Below, in pieces: positions 6,961 through 15,415 of a DNA stretch of 55,139 bases. The DNA lies in assembly GCA_022793095.1 (NCBI GenBank), contig JAAWCD010000005.1, positions 1 through 55,139 on the forward strand. The letters are read 5' to 3'. The notes beneath the pieces are model-generated. The model was not told the origin of the DNA, searched no databases, and saw nothing but the letters and a program-made list of their open reading frames with translations. Position 1 is the stretch's first letter. Each line of letters opens with the position of its first letter. A program made the position numbers and the translations under genes. This DNA comes from Oscillospiraceae bacterium. Lineage in GTDB: Bacteria; Bacillota; Clostridia; Oscillospirales; Oscillospiraceae.

Positions 6961-6999
6961 AAAATTCTTTTTGCTTCTTTTTCGGTTAAGAAAAAGAAG
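6961..6999. repeat. T-rich hairpin repeat unit ahead of the fumarase gene
   Basis: Tail-first copy (ATTCTTTTTG, then CTTCTTTTTC/AAAAAGAAG). Its right arm runs into the GAGGAAGG ribosome binding site of the next gene. Confidence 0.75.
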
Positions 7000-7014
7000 A
7001 GGAAGGAACGCACT

Positions 7015-7857
7015 ATGAGAGAAATTCATTGTGATACGATTATTTCCACGGTCCGGGATCTGTGCATTGAGGCCAACTGCCAGCTTCCGGAGGACATGCG
7101 GAACGCCATACGTGCGGCCTGCGGGCGGGAAACCTCCCCTGTGGGTCAGTCCATTTTATCCGACCTGGTGGAAAACTACACCTTTGCCGGCGAGAAACGC
7201 CTGCCCATCTGCCAGGACACCGGCATGGCCGTGGTGTTCTGCGACCTGGGGCAGGAGGTCCACATCACCGGCGGCCTCCTCGCCGGCGCCGTGAACGAGG
7301 GAGTCGCCAGGGGCTACACCGAGGGCTTTCTTCGCTGCTCCGTGGTGGGGGACCCCCTCCGCCGGGTGAACACCGGGGACAACACACCGGCCATTCTTCA
7401 CCTGCGGCTGGTGGAGGGGGACAAGCTTTCCCTCACCGTGGCCCCCAAGGGCTTTGGCAGCGAGAACATGACGGTCCTGCGGATGTTCAAGCCCTCTGTG
7501 ACCCAGCAGGAGGTGGAGGACTTCATCGTCTCCGCCGTCTCCAGCGCCGGGGCCAATCCCTGCCCGCCAGTGGTGGTGGGCGTGGGGCTGGGGGGCACCT
7601 CCGAGCAGGCGGCCCTGCTGGCCAAGCGGGCGCTGCTGCGGCCGGTGGATGAGACCAGCTCGGACCCTTATTACGCTGAAATGGAAGCACGGGTGCTGGA
7701 GCGGATCAACCGGCTGGGCATCGGCCCCCAGGGACTGGGGGGCACCACCACCGCGCTGTCCGTGTGTATTCTGCCCCACCCCACCCACATCGCCGGACTG
7801 CCCTGCGCGGTCAATCTGGGGTGCCATGTGACCCGGCACGCCGGACGGGTGCTTTAA
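7015..7857 (+). CDS. Class I fumarate hydratase, alpha subunit
   Basis: 280-residue N-terminal (alpha) subunit of the iron-sulfur fumarase/L-tartrate dehydratase family, which hydrates fumarate to malate. Cysteines that bind the [4Fe-4S] cluster are visible in PICQDTG (Cys66), in NPCPP and in NLGCHVTRH near the C-terminus. The substrate-binding GDNTPA and GLGGT stretches are present. The length matches TtdA-type subunits. The beta subunit, normally the next gene and required for activity, is not found here: the next gene encodes a secreted leucine-rich-repeat protein. It must therefore be encoded elsewhere or be lost. The SD AGGAAGG lies 8 bases before the ATG. Confidence 0.92.
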   Translation: MREIHCDTIISTVRDLCIEANCQLPEDMRNAIRAACGRETSPVGQSILSDLVENYTFAGEKRLPICQDTGMAVVFCDLGQEVHITGGLLAGAVNEGVARGYTEGFLRCSVVGDPLRRVNTGDNTPAILHLRLVEGDKLSLTVAPKGFGSENMTVLRMFKPSVTQQEVEDFIVSAVSSAGANPCPPVVVGVGLGGTSEQAALLAKRALLRPVDETSSDPYYAEMEARVLERINRLGIGPQGLGGTTTALSVCILPHPTHIAGLPCAVNLGCHVTRHAGRVL

Positions 7858-7866
7858 ACGTGGAAG

Positions 7867-7885
7867 GACCGCCTTTTGGGCGGTC
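7867..7885 (+). terminator. Hairpin terminator after the fumarase subunit
   Basis: GACCGCC TTTT GGGCGGTC, ten bases after the stop, weak T-tract. Just after it GCGTC occurs three times in tandem (7902-7918). Confidence 0.6.
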
Positions 7886-7937
7886 TGTTGGAACAAAACG
7901 GCGCGTCGCGTCGCGTCGAAAAAAGGAGAGAAGGGAT

Positions 7938-9032
7938 ATGAAGAAGAGAGCGGTTTCCCTGTTTCTGGCCTTGGCGCTGTGTCTGGGGCTGGCGGTCCCG
8001 GCCTTTGCGGACGATGTGCCCGCCGACACACTAGACCCGACCAAGTACACATTGGAGAACAGCGTTCTGACAATTCACGAGGGCGTGAGAGCGCTTGGCT
8101 TTGAGGCGTGCAGCGGTTCGACCAATATGACCGGAGACGAAGCGTTTGACGGAGCACGCGGGATTGTCAGCGTGGTTCTCCCCGCCAGTCTGGAGGTCAT
8201 CGGCTGGGGCGCCTTTCGCAATTGCGGTGAGCTGACCTCTGTCACACTTCAGGGAGACGGGGCGCTGACCATTGAATATGAGGCGTTTCAGGGCTGTAAC
8301 CAGTTAAGCTCAGTAACCATTCCCAGCGGTCGGATACAGCCTGAGATCGCAACAGACGCCTTTGACGGCACACCATGGCTGGCCGGGCTCGGCGATCTCG
8401 CCATTGTGAACAACACGCTGTTCAAGTATCAGGGCGCGGGCGGAAACGTAGTCATCCCCCAAGGGGTAAGCCTCATTACGCAGGGGGCATTCAGCAGCTG
8501 TGAAAATCCGTTTACGCTTTCAATCCCAGACAGTGTGACGGCGCTTCAGCGGTTCTCCTTTGACAGGTGTAAGCTGGTTCATGTGGATATTCCGGAAAGC
8601 ATAACGGAATTGGAAAAAGACACCTTCCGGTGGTGTGAAAATCTTGTCAGCATAAGGATTCCGTCGGGGGTAACAACGCTTTATAACACGTTTTATGACT
8701 GTCCCAATTTGACCACGATCTATGGCAAGACGGGCAGCTATGCGGAAACCTACGCACAGGAAGAAGGCATGCGCTTTGTGGACGGACCCACGCCCACGAC
8801 ACTGGTCACACCCATCCAGCCCGCTGTGCCCGCCACACCTGCCGCCGCCACGCCCACGGCTTCCACGGTGCTGGTGAACGGGGTCAACACCGCATTTGAC
8901 GCCTACAACATCGGCGGGGCGAACTATTTCAAGCTCCGTGACCTGGGAGCCACCTTTGACTTCGGCGTGGACTGGGACGGCGCGGCCAATACCGTCATCA
9001 TCGACACCAGCAAGGGATATACGCCTGACTGA
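7938..9032 (+). CDS. Secreted leucine-rich-repeat (LRR_5/BspA-like) protein with stalk domain
   Basis: 364-residue exported protein of unknown function. Residues 1-24 are a signal peptide (KKRAVSLFLALALCLGLAVPAFA). About residues 45-285 hold BspA-type leucine-rich repeats (SVVLPASLEVIGWGAF, SVTIPSG, LSIPDSVTALQRFSF, VDIPESITELEKDTF, IRIPSGVTTL). A Pro/Thr/Ala linker (about 293-312) leads to a C-terminal domain like the copper amine oxidase N-terminal stalk (VNGVNTAFDAYNIGGANYF, KLRDLG, DWDGAANTVII). The same domain opens the secreted phosphatase at 28971. No sorting signal is present. BspA-like proteins often act in adhesion; here that is inference. The start is supported by GGAGAGAAGGG. Confidence 0.85.
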   Translation: MKKRAVSLFLALALCLGLAVPAFADDVPADTLDPTKYTLENSVLTIHEGVRALGFEACSGSTNMTGDEAFDGARGIVSVVLPASLEVIGWGAFRNCGELTSVTLQGDGALTIEYEAFQGCNQLSSVTIPSGRIQPEIATDAFDGTPWLAGLGDLAIVNNTLFKYQGAGGNVVIPQGVSLITQGAFSSCENPFTLSIPDSVTALQRFSFDRCKLVHVDIPESITELEKDTFRWCENLVSIRIPSGVTTLYNTFYDCPNLTTIYGKTGSYAETYAQEEGMRFVDGPTPTTLVTPIQPAVPATPAAATPTASTVLVNGVNTAFDAYNIGGANYFKLRDLGATFDFGVDWDGAANTVIIDTSKGYTPD

Positions 9033-9043
9033 CGCTGCGGGAC

Positions 9044-9065
9044 GGCCCGATGAGGCCATCGGGCC
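9044..9065. repeat. GC-rich palindromic repeat
   Basis: GGCCCGATG AGGC CATCGGGCC. Related copies lie at 13826, 16154 and 24415. Confidence 0.75.
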
Positions 9066-9100
9066 CGGCGTGCGGTGGATTTGAATCCGTGCGGAAGATA

Positions 9101-9240
9101 CTTGGGGGGGGGGACGGCGGGGGCACGGCCCAGGCCGGCCTCTCTTGGGCCTTCGGCCCAATTCACCTCCAGCCCCCGCCCTACGTCCAAGCCTCGTAAG
9201 AACATCCGCTGTAGGGTGGGGGCTTGCCCCCACCGCTCCC
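9101..9240. repeat. GC-rich palindromic stretch
   Basis: No gene. It holds a run of ten G at 9103-9112, TTGGGCC TTC GGCCCAA at 9145-9161 and GGTGGGGGC TT GCCCCCACC at 9215-9234. It looks like a pile-up of short intergenic repeats related to family (iii). Confidence 0.5.
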
Positions 9241-9262
9241 CCGATGACCACCGCAGTACATG

Positions 9263-9297
9263 AAAAACAGGTCTGCCAAATTGGCAGACCTGTTTTT
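9263..9297. terminator. Bidirectional terminator
   Basis: AAAAACAGGTCTGCCAA pairs perfectly with TTGGCAGACCTGTTTTT (17 bp). It lies between the convergent LRR protein gene and methyltransferase gene and has a T-run on each strand. Confidence 0.85.
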
Positions 9298-9321
9298 TGG
9301 AAACGCCTCAAAGCCACGTCG

Positions 9322-9398
9322 TTTAAAGTTCTTTTGCCTACTTTTCTTTCAAGAAAAGTAGGGTTCTTTTTGGTTCTTTTTCTTTCAAGAAAAAGAAC
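9322..9398. repeat. Two T-rich hairpin units in tandem
   Basis: Unit one has the stem CCTACTTTTC/GAAAAGTAGG, unit two GGTTCTTTTTC/GAAAAAGAAC. The second touches the stop of the minus-strand gene at 9400. The two stems differ but each is perfectly paired. Confidence 0.8.
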
Positions 9399-9399
9399 G

Positions 9400-10404
9400 T
9401 TACCCCGCGTAAAACTCGTCCACCGCCTGGAAGAAGGCGTCGATGTTGTCCCAGCTGGAGGCGGGCGGAATATCACAGCCGGAGGAAATCACAAAATTCC
9501 CGTGGCCGCAGCAGGCCTCCATTACCTTCCGGGTTTCCGCCTTCACCGACTCCGGCGTGCCGTTGCGGAACTGGCCCGCCGGGTCCACATTGCCCATGAC
9601 CAGCACGTCCCCAGGCATGCCCTCCACAACGGCCTTCATCTCTACCGCGTTGCCGAAGTGATAGCCCATGGCCCCCAGACCCGCAATCTCGTCCAGCATC
9701 CGGGTGGTGGAATTGCCGCAGTTGTGATAAATCACCGCAAACCCGCTGTCCTGCACCTCGTCAATAATCCGCTTCACGTAAGGCATGGAAACCTCCGCCG
9801 CCAGGTCCGGAGACAGCAGGCCTGTGGCCGGCTCCGCCATGACCACGCCGTGAGCCCCTGCCACCTTGAATCCTTTGATGTACGCAATGATGAACTGGGT
9901 GGCCTTCTCCATGGTGGTGTGGACCATCTCCGGCTCCTCATAGCAGTTAATCATAATCTCCGTCATGCCCATCAGACGGCCCGCCAGCGAATAGGGCCCG
10001 ATGACCCCCGCGAACACCGGCCGGTCCGTAATCAGCTTCACCGCCTTGCCGATGGCCTCAATGTACAGGCCCGTGCGGCCCGCGCCAACAGGGGGCACCG
10101 CCAGCTTCTCCGCATCCTCCGGCTCCTCCAGAATCGCGCCCACCACTGTGGGCACCTCATCGTCCGACACCCGGATTTCCGAGCCGAAGGCCTCCGCCTC
10201 CACGGAAAGGTCCATCATGGACACCGACGCGGCAGTGGGGCAGCGGTCCGCCACCGCCTTCATGCCCTTGGCCTGAAGGTCGCTGTCGTTGATGAGCTGC
10301 TGGACTGTGATGCCCAACAGCTGGGTGGTGGGGAAGGACAGGACGGGAACGGACTTCTTCACCGGGGCGGCGATCTGCTCAGCGACCCACTGTTTCATGT
10401 TCAT
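9400..10404 (-). CDS. Uroporphyrinogen decarboxylase-family (MtaA-like) methyltransferase
   Basis: 334-residue TIM-barrel protein of the URO-D superfamily. It has the zinc-binding pattern of methylcobamide:CoM methyltransferases and related corrinoid enzymes: HNCGN (about residue 239) and a later SSGCDIPP near the C-terminus, absent from true heme-pathway HemE. It probably moves a methyl group to or from a corrinoid protein; the partner is not in this window. GDVLVMGNVDP is typical. The start is the ATG at 10404 with AAAGGAG 9 bases upstream; a TTG two codons earlier overlaps. It is transcribed alone or after ytvI (109-bp gap), in the same direction. Confidence 0.82.
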   Translation of the reverse strand: MNMKQWVAEQIAAPVKKSVPVLSFPTTQLLGITVQQLINDSDLQAKGMKAVADRCPTAASVSMMDLSVEAEAFGSEIRVSDDEVPTVVGAILEEPEDAEKLAVPPVGAGRTGLYIEAIGKAVKLITDRPVFAGVIGPYSLAGRLMGMTEIMINCYEEPEMVHTTMEKATQFIIAYIKGFKVAGAHGVVMAEPATGLLSPDLAAEVSMPYVKRIIDEVQDSGFAVIYHNCGNSTTRMLDEIAGLGAMGYHFGNAVEMKAVVEGMPGDVLVMGNVDPAGQFRNGTPESVKAETRKVMEACCGHGNFVISSGCDIPPASSWDNIDAFFQAVDEFYAG

Positions 10405-10513
10405 ACACAAGCACTCCTTTACGAAATTCGTCTTGATTCATTCGTTTCTTTGATGATCCCATTATACCGGCTGGCCCGCCCGTTTCGCTTGTAGGATTTT
10501 TGGAATGTTGGAA

Positions 10514-11551
10514 CTATCCCGCGCTTTTTTCCCGCTCCCGGAGCACAGACGCGCCGATGGACAGGGCGATGGGGGCCAGAAGCATCCCCCAGACGCCGAA
10601 CAGCCGGAACCCGCCGTAGAGGGCCAGCAGGGTAAGCAGGGGGGAGACACCCGCCTGTTTTCCGTAAAACCGGGGCTCCAGCAGGCCGCGCGTGAGGCAC
10701 AGCAGGCCGTACAGCCCCAGCAGACCCAGGGCCCGGCCGGTCTCACCCTGGACCAAAGAGAGCAGCGCCCAGGGCATCAGCAGAATACCGGACCCGAAAA
10801 AGGGCAGGGCGTCGATCAGCGCGCCCAGACCCGCTGCCAGAATGGCGTAAGGCACCCGGAGCAGGAGAAGGCCCGCTGCCAGAATGGCGAACACAATACC
10901 CATCAGCCGGCCCTGAACCCGGCACCAGTCCAGCCCGGCCCGCCGGAGGCAGTCCAGAAAGCCAAAAACCGCCGCCCGCCGCTCCTGGGGAATCAGCTCC
11001 CGCAGGTAGCGAAGGACGCCGGGCAGGCTGGCGGAGCAGTAGAAGACAGCCAAAATGCCAGTGGTGAGGGCAAGGAAAAGGCCGGGAAGGGCTGCCGCCA
11101 GCCGTCCCGCCCCGGCGGTCAGGGCGGCGGAGAGACGGTCAGGCAGGCGCAGGCCGTCGGAAATGAGGGCGTCCGCAACGGTTTCCAGGAAGTCCCGCAG
11201 CTCTGGCGGCGCGGCCACCAGGAAGGCATACAGCCGGTCTCCCAGCCACTGGTCCCCCAGCCGGGCGGTCAGGGCGGGGAGCTGGAGGAGGAGCTGACCG
11301 GTCTCGTAGGCCAGCCGGGAGAGGAGCAGCCAGAGGCCCAGGCCGGCCAGACCGAGCAGGCTCAGGAGCACCAGACCGGCGGCCAGGGCCCGGGGGAGCT
11401 TCCAGGCGGTCAGGCGGCGGACCAGGGGCTCCATGGCACAGGCCAGGCCCAGGGCGGCGAGGAAGAGGAGCAGACAGGGCCAGAGCAGGTACAGCGCCAG
11501 CGCGCCGCCGCACCAGAACAGAACCCGGACCAGAAGTTGACGAGGGGACAT
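10514..11551 (-). CDS. ytvI: AI-2E family permease, YtvI-like
   Basis: 345-residue polytopic membrane protein of the AI-2E/PerM family. Segments are visible near residues 8-35, 55-78, 150-190, 215-260 and 270-330, with the family features GIDALPFFGSG-like (here GALIDALPFFGSGILLMPWAL) and GLLEPRFYGKQAGVSPLLTLLALYGGFRLFG. Clostridial and Bacillus members of this length are named YtvI, a sporulation integral membrane protein of unknown transport role. The start at 11551 has AAGGAG 7 bases upstream; upstream in-frame residues are translated repeat and are excluded. High Leu/Ala/Arg content reflects high GC. Confidence 0.8.
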   Translation of the reverse strand: MSPRQLLVRVLFWCGGALALYLLWPCLLLFLAALGLACAMEPLVRRLTAWKLPRALAAGLVLLSLLGLAGLGLWLLLSRLAYETGQLLLQLPALTARLGDQWLGDRLYAFLVAAPPELRDFLETVADALISDGLRLPDRLSAALTAGAGRLAAALPGLFLALTTGILAVFYCSASLPGVLRYLRELIPQERRAAVFGFLDCLRRAGLDWCRVQGRLMGIVFAILAAGLLLLRVPYAILAAGLGALIDALPFFGSGILLMPWALLSLVQGETGRALGLLGLYGLLCLTRGLLEPRFYGKQAGVSPLLTLLALYGGFRLFGVWGMLLAPIALSIGASVLREREKSAG

Positions 11552-11566
11552 GATGAATCTCCTTCT

Positions 11567-11607
11567 GTTCTTTTTCCTGAAAGAAAAAGAACCAAAAAGA
11601 ACGTTAA
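11567..11607. repeat. T-rich hairpin repeat unit upstream of ytvI
   Basis: GTTCTTTTTCCTGAAAGAAAAAGAAC, with the tail CAAAAAGAACGTTAA pointing away from ytvI. It immediately precedes the ytvI SD on the minus strand. Confidence 0.75.
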
Positions 11608-11746
11608 GCTTCTGTTTTTGCAAATGGTTTGGAAAATCCGCAGGGGCCGGGCATCCGGCCGATGATGTTACATTTTTTGTTGGAAAGCGACAAAAACCCC
11701 GGAAAAGGATGCGGGATGTTCTACGGACCGGACCAGGGAAAAACGG

Positions 11747-11775
11747 TTGCAAGCACTGTGCCGCTGTGCTAAAAT
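11747..11775 (+). promoter_or_regulatory. Sigma-A promoter of the ACT regulator-hom unit
   Basis: TTGCAA (11747-11752), 17-bp spacer, TAAAAT (11770-11775), 62 bp ahead of the start codon. Confidence 0.6.
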
Positions 11776-11837
11776 AAATTCATAGACATACAAATGACCG
11801 TGAACGGAAGACAATGGCAGAGGAGGGAATGGCGGAA

Positions 11838-12278
11838 ATGTCCAGCAGACCGAAGTACTTCATCGTAGAGGCGGAGGCGCTTCCGGAAATATTTTTGAAG
11901 GTGGCGGAGGCCAAGCGGGCCCTGGAGCTGGGCGAAGCGACGACGGTCAACGAGGCGGCCCGGCGCACCGGAATCAGCCGAAGCGCATTTTATAAGTATA
12001 AGGATGCGGTGCGGCCCTTTAATGACATGGTGAACGGCCGGATTGTGACCTTTCAGGCCATGCTGCGGGATGAGCCCGGCGAGCTGTCGTCCATCCTGAA
12101 TATTTTTGCCGTCTCCGGCGGAAATATTCTGACCATCAATCAGAACATTCCAACCAGCGGATGTGCGGTGGTGACAATCGCGGCGGAGACCTCGGGCCTT
12201 CATATCTCCCTGGAGGAGCTGGTCCACAGCCTGGAGGAGCGGCCCGGCGTCATACGGGTGGAAATTTTGGCAGGCTGA
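11838..12278 (+). CDS. pheB: ACT-domain regulator PheB-like
   Basis: 146-residue protein with a helix-turn-helix-like N-terminal half (TTVNEAARRTGISRSAFYKYKDAV, about residues 35-58) and a C-terminal ACT domain (FQAMLRDEPGELSSILNIFA to VIRVEIL), the layout of Bacillus PheB/YszB. ACT domains bind amino acids, and relatives sit beside hom or phenylalanine genes. Homoserine dehydrogenase follows 108 bp downstream, so a role in sensing an aspartate-family or aromatic amino acid is likely but inferred. The start at 11838 is 9 bases after GAGGAGGGA; ATGs at 11814 and 11829 overlap that site. Confidence 0.85.
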   Translation: MSSRPKYFIVEAEALPEIFLKVAEAKRALELGEATTVNEAARRTGISRSAFYKYKDAVRPFNDMVNGRIVTFQAMLRDEPGELSSILNIFAVSGGNILTINQNIPTSGCAVVTIAAETSGLHISLEELVHSLEERPGVIRVEILAG

Positions 12279-12303
12279 CAGGTGAACGCCATTTAAAGCG
12301 TTT

Positions 12304-12348
12304 AAGGTCCTTTCCCCTTCTTTTTCCGGCTTTCAAGAAAAAGAGGGG
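12304..12348. repeat. T-rich hairpin repeat unit, divergent
   Basis: CCCCTTCTTTTTC ... AAGAAAAAGAGGGG with a larger GGCTTTC loop, between the ACT regulator gene and hom. Confidence 0.6.
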
Positions 12349-12386
12349 AAAACAAGATTGTATCAGTATTGATAAAGAGGTGCGCC

Positions 12387-13595
12387 ATGATAAATGTAGC
12401 GATTTTGGGCTTTGGAACCGTCGGCTCCGGCGTGGCGGAGGTCATCCGAAAGAACAGTGCCCACATTGACGAAAAGGTGTCCAATCAGATCCGTCTCAAG
12501 TATATTCTGGATGTGCGGGACATTCCGGACAGCCCCTTCCATGACCTGATTATCCATGACTTCGCGGTCATCGAAAACGACCCTGAGGTGGACGTGGTGG
12601 TGGAAACCATTGGCGGCGCCAAGGTGGCTCTGGACTTCACCCGCCGGGCCCTGAAGGCGGGAAAGAGCGTGGTCACCTCCAATAAAGAGCTGGTGGCGGC
12701 GCATGGCTATGAGCTGCTCCAGCTGGCCCGGGAAGCGGATGTGAGCTATCTCTTTGAGGCCAGCGTAGGAGGCGGTATTCCCATTATCCGGCCCATCAGC
12801 CAGTGCCTGGCCGCCAATGAGCTTACCGGCATCACCGGCATCCTCAACGGCACCACCAACTATATTTTGACCCGGATGATCCGGGCGGGCCTGTCCTTTG
12901 AGGACGCCCTGAAGGAGGCCCAGGAGAAGGGGTACGCGGAACGGGATCCCTCCGCCGACATTGAGGGCTGGGACGCCTGCCGGAAGATCTGTATTCTGTC
13001 CTCTCTGGCCTTTGGCCGTCACATTTACCCCGGCCAAGTGCCCACGGAGGGCATCACCGGCATCACCCTGGCCGACGTGGCCTATGCTGACAGCCTACAG
13101 AAGAAAATTAAGCTGCTGGGCCGGGCGGTCCGCCGGGCAGACGGCAAGGTGTGCGCTTATGTGGCCCCCCATCTGGTCTCCGAGGAGTCTCCTCTGGCCA
13201 ATGTGGAGGATGTGTTCAACGCCATTTCCGTCCAGGGCGACGCCATTGGGGATGTGATGTTCTACGGACGGGGCGCGGGCAAGCTGCCCACCGCCTCGGC
13301 GGTGGTGGCCGACGTGATGGACGCGGCCCGGCACATCAAGACAAAGAAGTATATCAGCTGGGCGGAGGGCGGTCCGGACGCGGTGTTCTCCGCAGACACA
13401 GTGGCCAGCCGCTGGTATGTCCGGCTGGAGCAGGGAAGCGGCGCGCTGGACCGGTTCCCAGGGGCGGAAACCGCCCGGCGGGACGGCGCGCCGGAAGGTG
13501 AGACTGCCTTTGTGACGGCAGACGCCTACACCCGTCCAGCGCTGGAGGAAAAGCTCATGGGGCTGAAGCCTCAGCTCATCCGGGTTCTGGATTAG
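12387..13595 (+). CDS. hom: Homoserine dehydrogenase
   Basis: Reduces aspartate semialdehyde to homoserine on the way to threonine and methionine. 402 residues. The Rossmann NAD(P)-binding motif is GFGTVGSGV (residues 8-16), the catalytic domain shows EASVGGGIPIIRP and GILNGTTNYILTRM, with lysine and glutamate of the active site in the middle. The last 80 residues form a shortened, weakly conserved ACT-like region, so feedback control may be altered. The start at 12387 follows AAAGAGGTG. Its TAG stop lies at the edge of a MITE-like element (13594). Aspartate kinase follows after 392 bp of repeats. Confidence 0.95.
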   Translation: MINVAILGFGTVGSGVAEVIRKNSAHIDEKVSNQIRLKYILDVRDIPDSPFHDLIIHDFAVIENDPEVDVVVETIGGAKVALDFTRRALKAGKSVVTSNKELVAAHGYELLQLAREADVSYLFEASVGGGIPIIRPISQCLAANELTGITGILNGTTNYILTRMIRAGLSFEDALKEAQEKGYAERDPSADIEGWDACRKICILSSLAFGRHIYPGQVPTEGITGITLADVAYADSLQKKIKLLGRAVRRADGKVCAYVAPHLVSEESPLANVEDVFNAISVQGDAIGDVMFYGRGAGKLPTASAVVADVMDAARHIKTKKYISWAEGGPDAVFSADTVASRWYVRLEQGSGALDRFPGAETARRDGAPEGETAFVTADAYTRPALEEKLMGLKPQLIRVLD

Positions 13596-13758
13596 GCCTT
13601 GTTTGAAAAATGTCAACATGCCCAAGCAGCGGTTCTTTTTCCGCCTGGGCGGCACAATTTTTCCTTGAAATCCGACAGGATTCCTGCGGGAAAATTGTTT
13701 GCCAGACGAAAAAATTCCTCGCTGTTGGGCACATTGCCATTTATCAAGCAAGGCCTTA
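13594..13758. repeat. MITE-like element
   Basis: About 165 bp with imperfect terminal inverted repeats: AGGCCTTGTTTGA at the left and TCAAGCAAGGCCT at the right, and inner arms GCCCAAGCAGCG/CGCTGTTGGGC. Its left tip supplies two bases of the hom stop codon TAG. A T-rich hairpin unit follows directly. Confidence 0.7.
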
Positions 13759-13799
13759 GTTCTTTTCCTGCAAGAAAAGAACCAAAAGAACTTTAAACC
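13759..13799. repeat. T-rich hairpin repeat unit
   Basis: GTTCTTTTC CTGCAA GAAAAGAAC, then the tail CAAAAGAACTTTAAACC. Confidence 0.75.
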
Positions 13800-13825
13800 G
13801 CGGTTGTCTGCCGGCCCATGTAATC

Positions 13826-13856
13826 CTGTAGGGCCGATGGGGTCACGGCCCTACAG
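13826..13856. repeat. GC-rich palindromic repeat
   Basis: CTGTAGGGCCG pairs perfectly with CGGCCCTACAG around ATGGGGTCA. Confidence 0.75.
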
Positions 13857-13876
13857 GGAGAACGCCAAGCTGCCGG

Positions 13877-13921
13877 CAGAACCAGTATAAAGTTCTTTGC
13901 CAAGCTTTCTTTCAAGAAAGC
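13877..13921. repeat. T-rich hairpin repeat unit ahead of lysC
   Basis: Tail CAGAACCAGTATAAAGTTC, then AAGCTTTCTTTCAAGAAAGC; tail points away from lysC. Confidence 0.75.
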
Positions 13922-13940
13922 GGGAGCATAGAATGGATTT

Positions 13941-13959
13941 GGGCGGATGATGTCCGCCC
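13941..13959 (+). promoter_or_regulatory. Leader hairpin ahead of lysC
   Basis: GGGCGGA TGATG TCCGCCC, about 12 bp upstream of the AAGGGGG ribosome binding site. It is not a recognisable lysine riboswitch. Confidence 0.4.
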
Positions 13960-13987
13960 ACGCAGTAACAAGGGGGTCAATTCATAC

Positions 13988-15208
13988 ATGGCACTCATCG
14001 TACAGAAATTCGGCGGCACATCGGTGGCCAATGCCGACCGCATCCGGAATGTGGCCCGGATCATCACCGATACTTATAAAGCGGGAAATCAGGTCGTCGC
14101 CGTCCTCTCCGCCCAGGGCGACACCACGGACGACCTGATCGAAAAGGCGGCGGAAATCAATCCTAACGCCTCCAAGCGGGAAATGGATATGCTGTTGAGC
14201 ACGGGGGAACAGATCTCCTGCTCTCTGTGCGCCATGGCCATCGAGGGGCTGGGCTATCCGGCCATCTCGCTGACCGGGTGGCAGGCTGGGATGAAGACCA
14301 ATTCCACCTATTCCAACGCCCGCATCAAGCGGGTGGAGTGTGAGCGCATCCGCAACGAGCTGGACCGGCACAGCATTGTGATTGTAACCGGCTTCCAGGG
14401 CATCAACAAATACGACGACATCACCACCCTGGGCCGGGGCGGGTCCGACACCTCCGCTGTGGCGCTGGCGGCGGGCCTGCACGCGGACTTGTGCCAGATT
14501 TACACGGATGTGGACGGCATTTATACCGCTGATCCCCGCTTTGTCCGGGGCGCGCGGAAGCTGGAGGAAATCACCTTTGACGAGATGCTGGAGCTGGCCA
14601 GCCTGGGCGCTCAGGTGCTGCACAACCGGTCCGTGGAAATGGCAAAGCGGTATAACGTCAATCTGGAGGTCATCTCCAGCTTCTCCGGCAATCCGGGAAC
14701 GAAAGTCAAGGAGGTAGTCAAAAACGTGGAAAAGTCTCATATCAGCGGCGTTGCCAAGGATAAGAATATCGCCCGTCTGGCGCTGGTGGGTCTGAAGGAC
14801 GAGCCGGGCATTGCCTTTAAAATCTTCTCTCTGCTGGCCAGAAACAAGATCAATGTGGATATCATTCTCCAGTCCATCGGCCGGAACGAAAGCAAGGATA
14901 TCAGCTTCACCGTGGGCAAGCCGGACCTGGAGGAGGCCAAGCGGCTTCTGGAAGAGAACAAGGAATGGCTCAGCTTCGACCATGTGGATGTGAGCGACCG
15001 AATCGCCAAGGTCTCCATCGTGGGCGCGGGCATGATGAACACGCCGGGCACCGCAGCCCGGATGTTCGAGGCTCTGTTCAATGCCGGTATTAACATCCAC
15101 ATGATTTCCACCAGCGAGATCAAGGTCTCCGTGCTGGTGCCCGCTGAGGACGCCGACCGGGCCGTCCAGGTCATCCACGACCAGTTCTTCGACGAGTTCA
15201 ACAGCTGA
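13988..15208 (+). CDS. lysC: Aspartate kinase
   Basis: Phosphorylates aspartate, the first step to lysine, threonine and methionine. 406 residues, the length of class II monofunctional kinases. The kinase domain begins with VQKFGGTSV (residues 5-13), with TTLGRGGSDTSAVALAAGL (about 147-165) and YTDVDGIYTADPR. Two tandem ACT domains follow (from about 265: VGLKDEPGIAFKIFSLLA and VSIVGAGMMNTPGTAARMFEAL), which would bind an inhibitory amino acid. The ATG is preceded by AAGGGGG at a slightly long distance. Functionally paired with hom just upstream. Confidence 0.96.
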   Translation: MALIVQKFGGTSVANADRIRNVARIITDTYKAGNQVVAVLSAQGDTTDDLIEKAAEINPNASKREMDMLLSTGEQISCSLCAMAIEGLGYPAISLTGWQAGMKTNSTYSNARIKRVECERIRNELDRHSIVIVTGFQGINKYDDITTLGRGGSDTSAVALAAGLHADLCQIYTDVDGIYTADPRFVRGARKLEEITFDEMLELASLGAQVLHNRSVEMAKRYNVNLEVISSFSGNPGTKVKEVVKNVEKSHISGVAKDKNIARLALVGLKDEPGIAFKIFSLLARNKINVDIILQSIGRNESKDISFTVGKPDLEEAKRLLEENKEWLSFDHVDVSDRIAKVSIVGAGMMNTPGTAARMFEALFNAGINIHMISTSEIKVSVLVPAEDADRAVQVIHDQFFDEFNS

Positions 15209-15277
15209 CTTCCTTTCCTTGAAAGGAAGCGAAAGGAACCCTTCTTTTTCTTGGAAGAAAAAGAAGCAAAAAGAATT
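15209..15277. repeat. Two T-rich hairpin units in tandem
   Basis: CTTCCTTTC CTT GAAAGGAAG, then CTTCTTTTTCTTGGAAGAAAAAGAAG with the tail CAAAAAGAATTCC. The first unit begins at the lysC stop codon. Confidence 0.75.
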
Positions 15278-15334
15278 CCAAACGAGTTCTATCAACCATG
15301 GCTGCGCTTCGGAGCGTGTACCGCAGGAGCGCTG

Positions 15335-15370
15335 ACACCCGCCGGAAAGAAGCTTCTTTTCGGCGGGTGT
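15335..15370. terminator. Large palindromic hairpin
   Basis: ACACCCGCCG pairs with CGGCGGGTGT, enclosing the further palindrome AAAGAAGCTTCTTT; 36 bases almost fully self-complementary, followed by TCCTTTCATTTTG. Confidence 0.7.
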
Positions 15371-15415
15371 TCCTTTCATTTTGCCGGCAAACTGATATTT
15401 ACGGAGAATCAACTT

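Noticed and set aside
13860..13987. Lysine riboswitch upstream of lysC
   Set aside because: Only a repeat unit and one short hairpin are present; none of the conserved L-box core is seen.
14508..14717. Small ORFs inside lysC in other frames
   Set aside because: Codon-position bias clearly belongs to the lysC frame.
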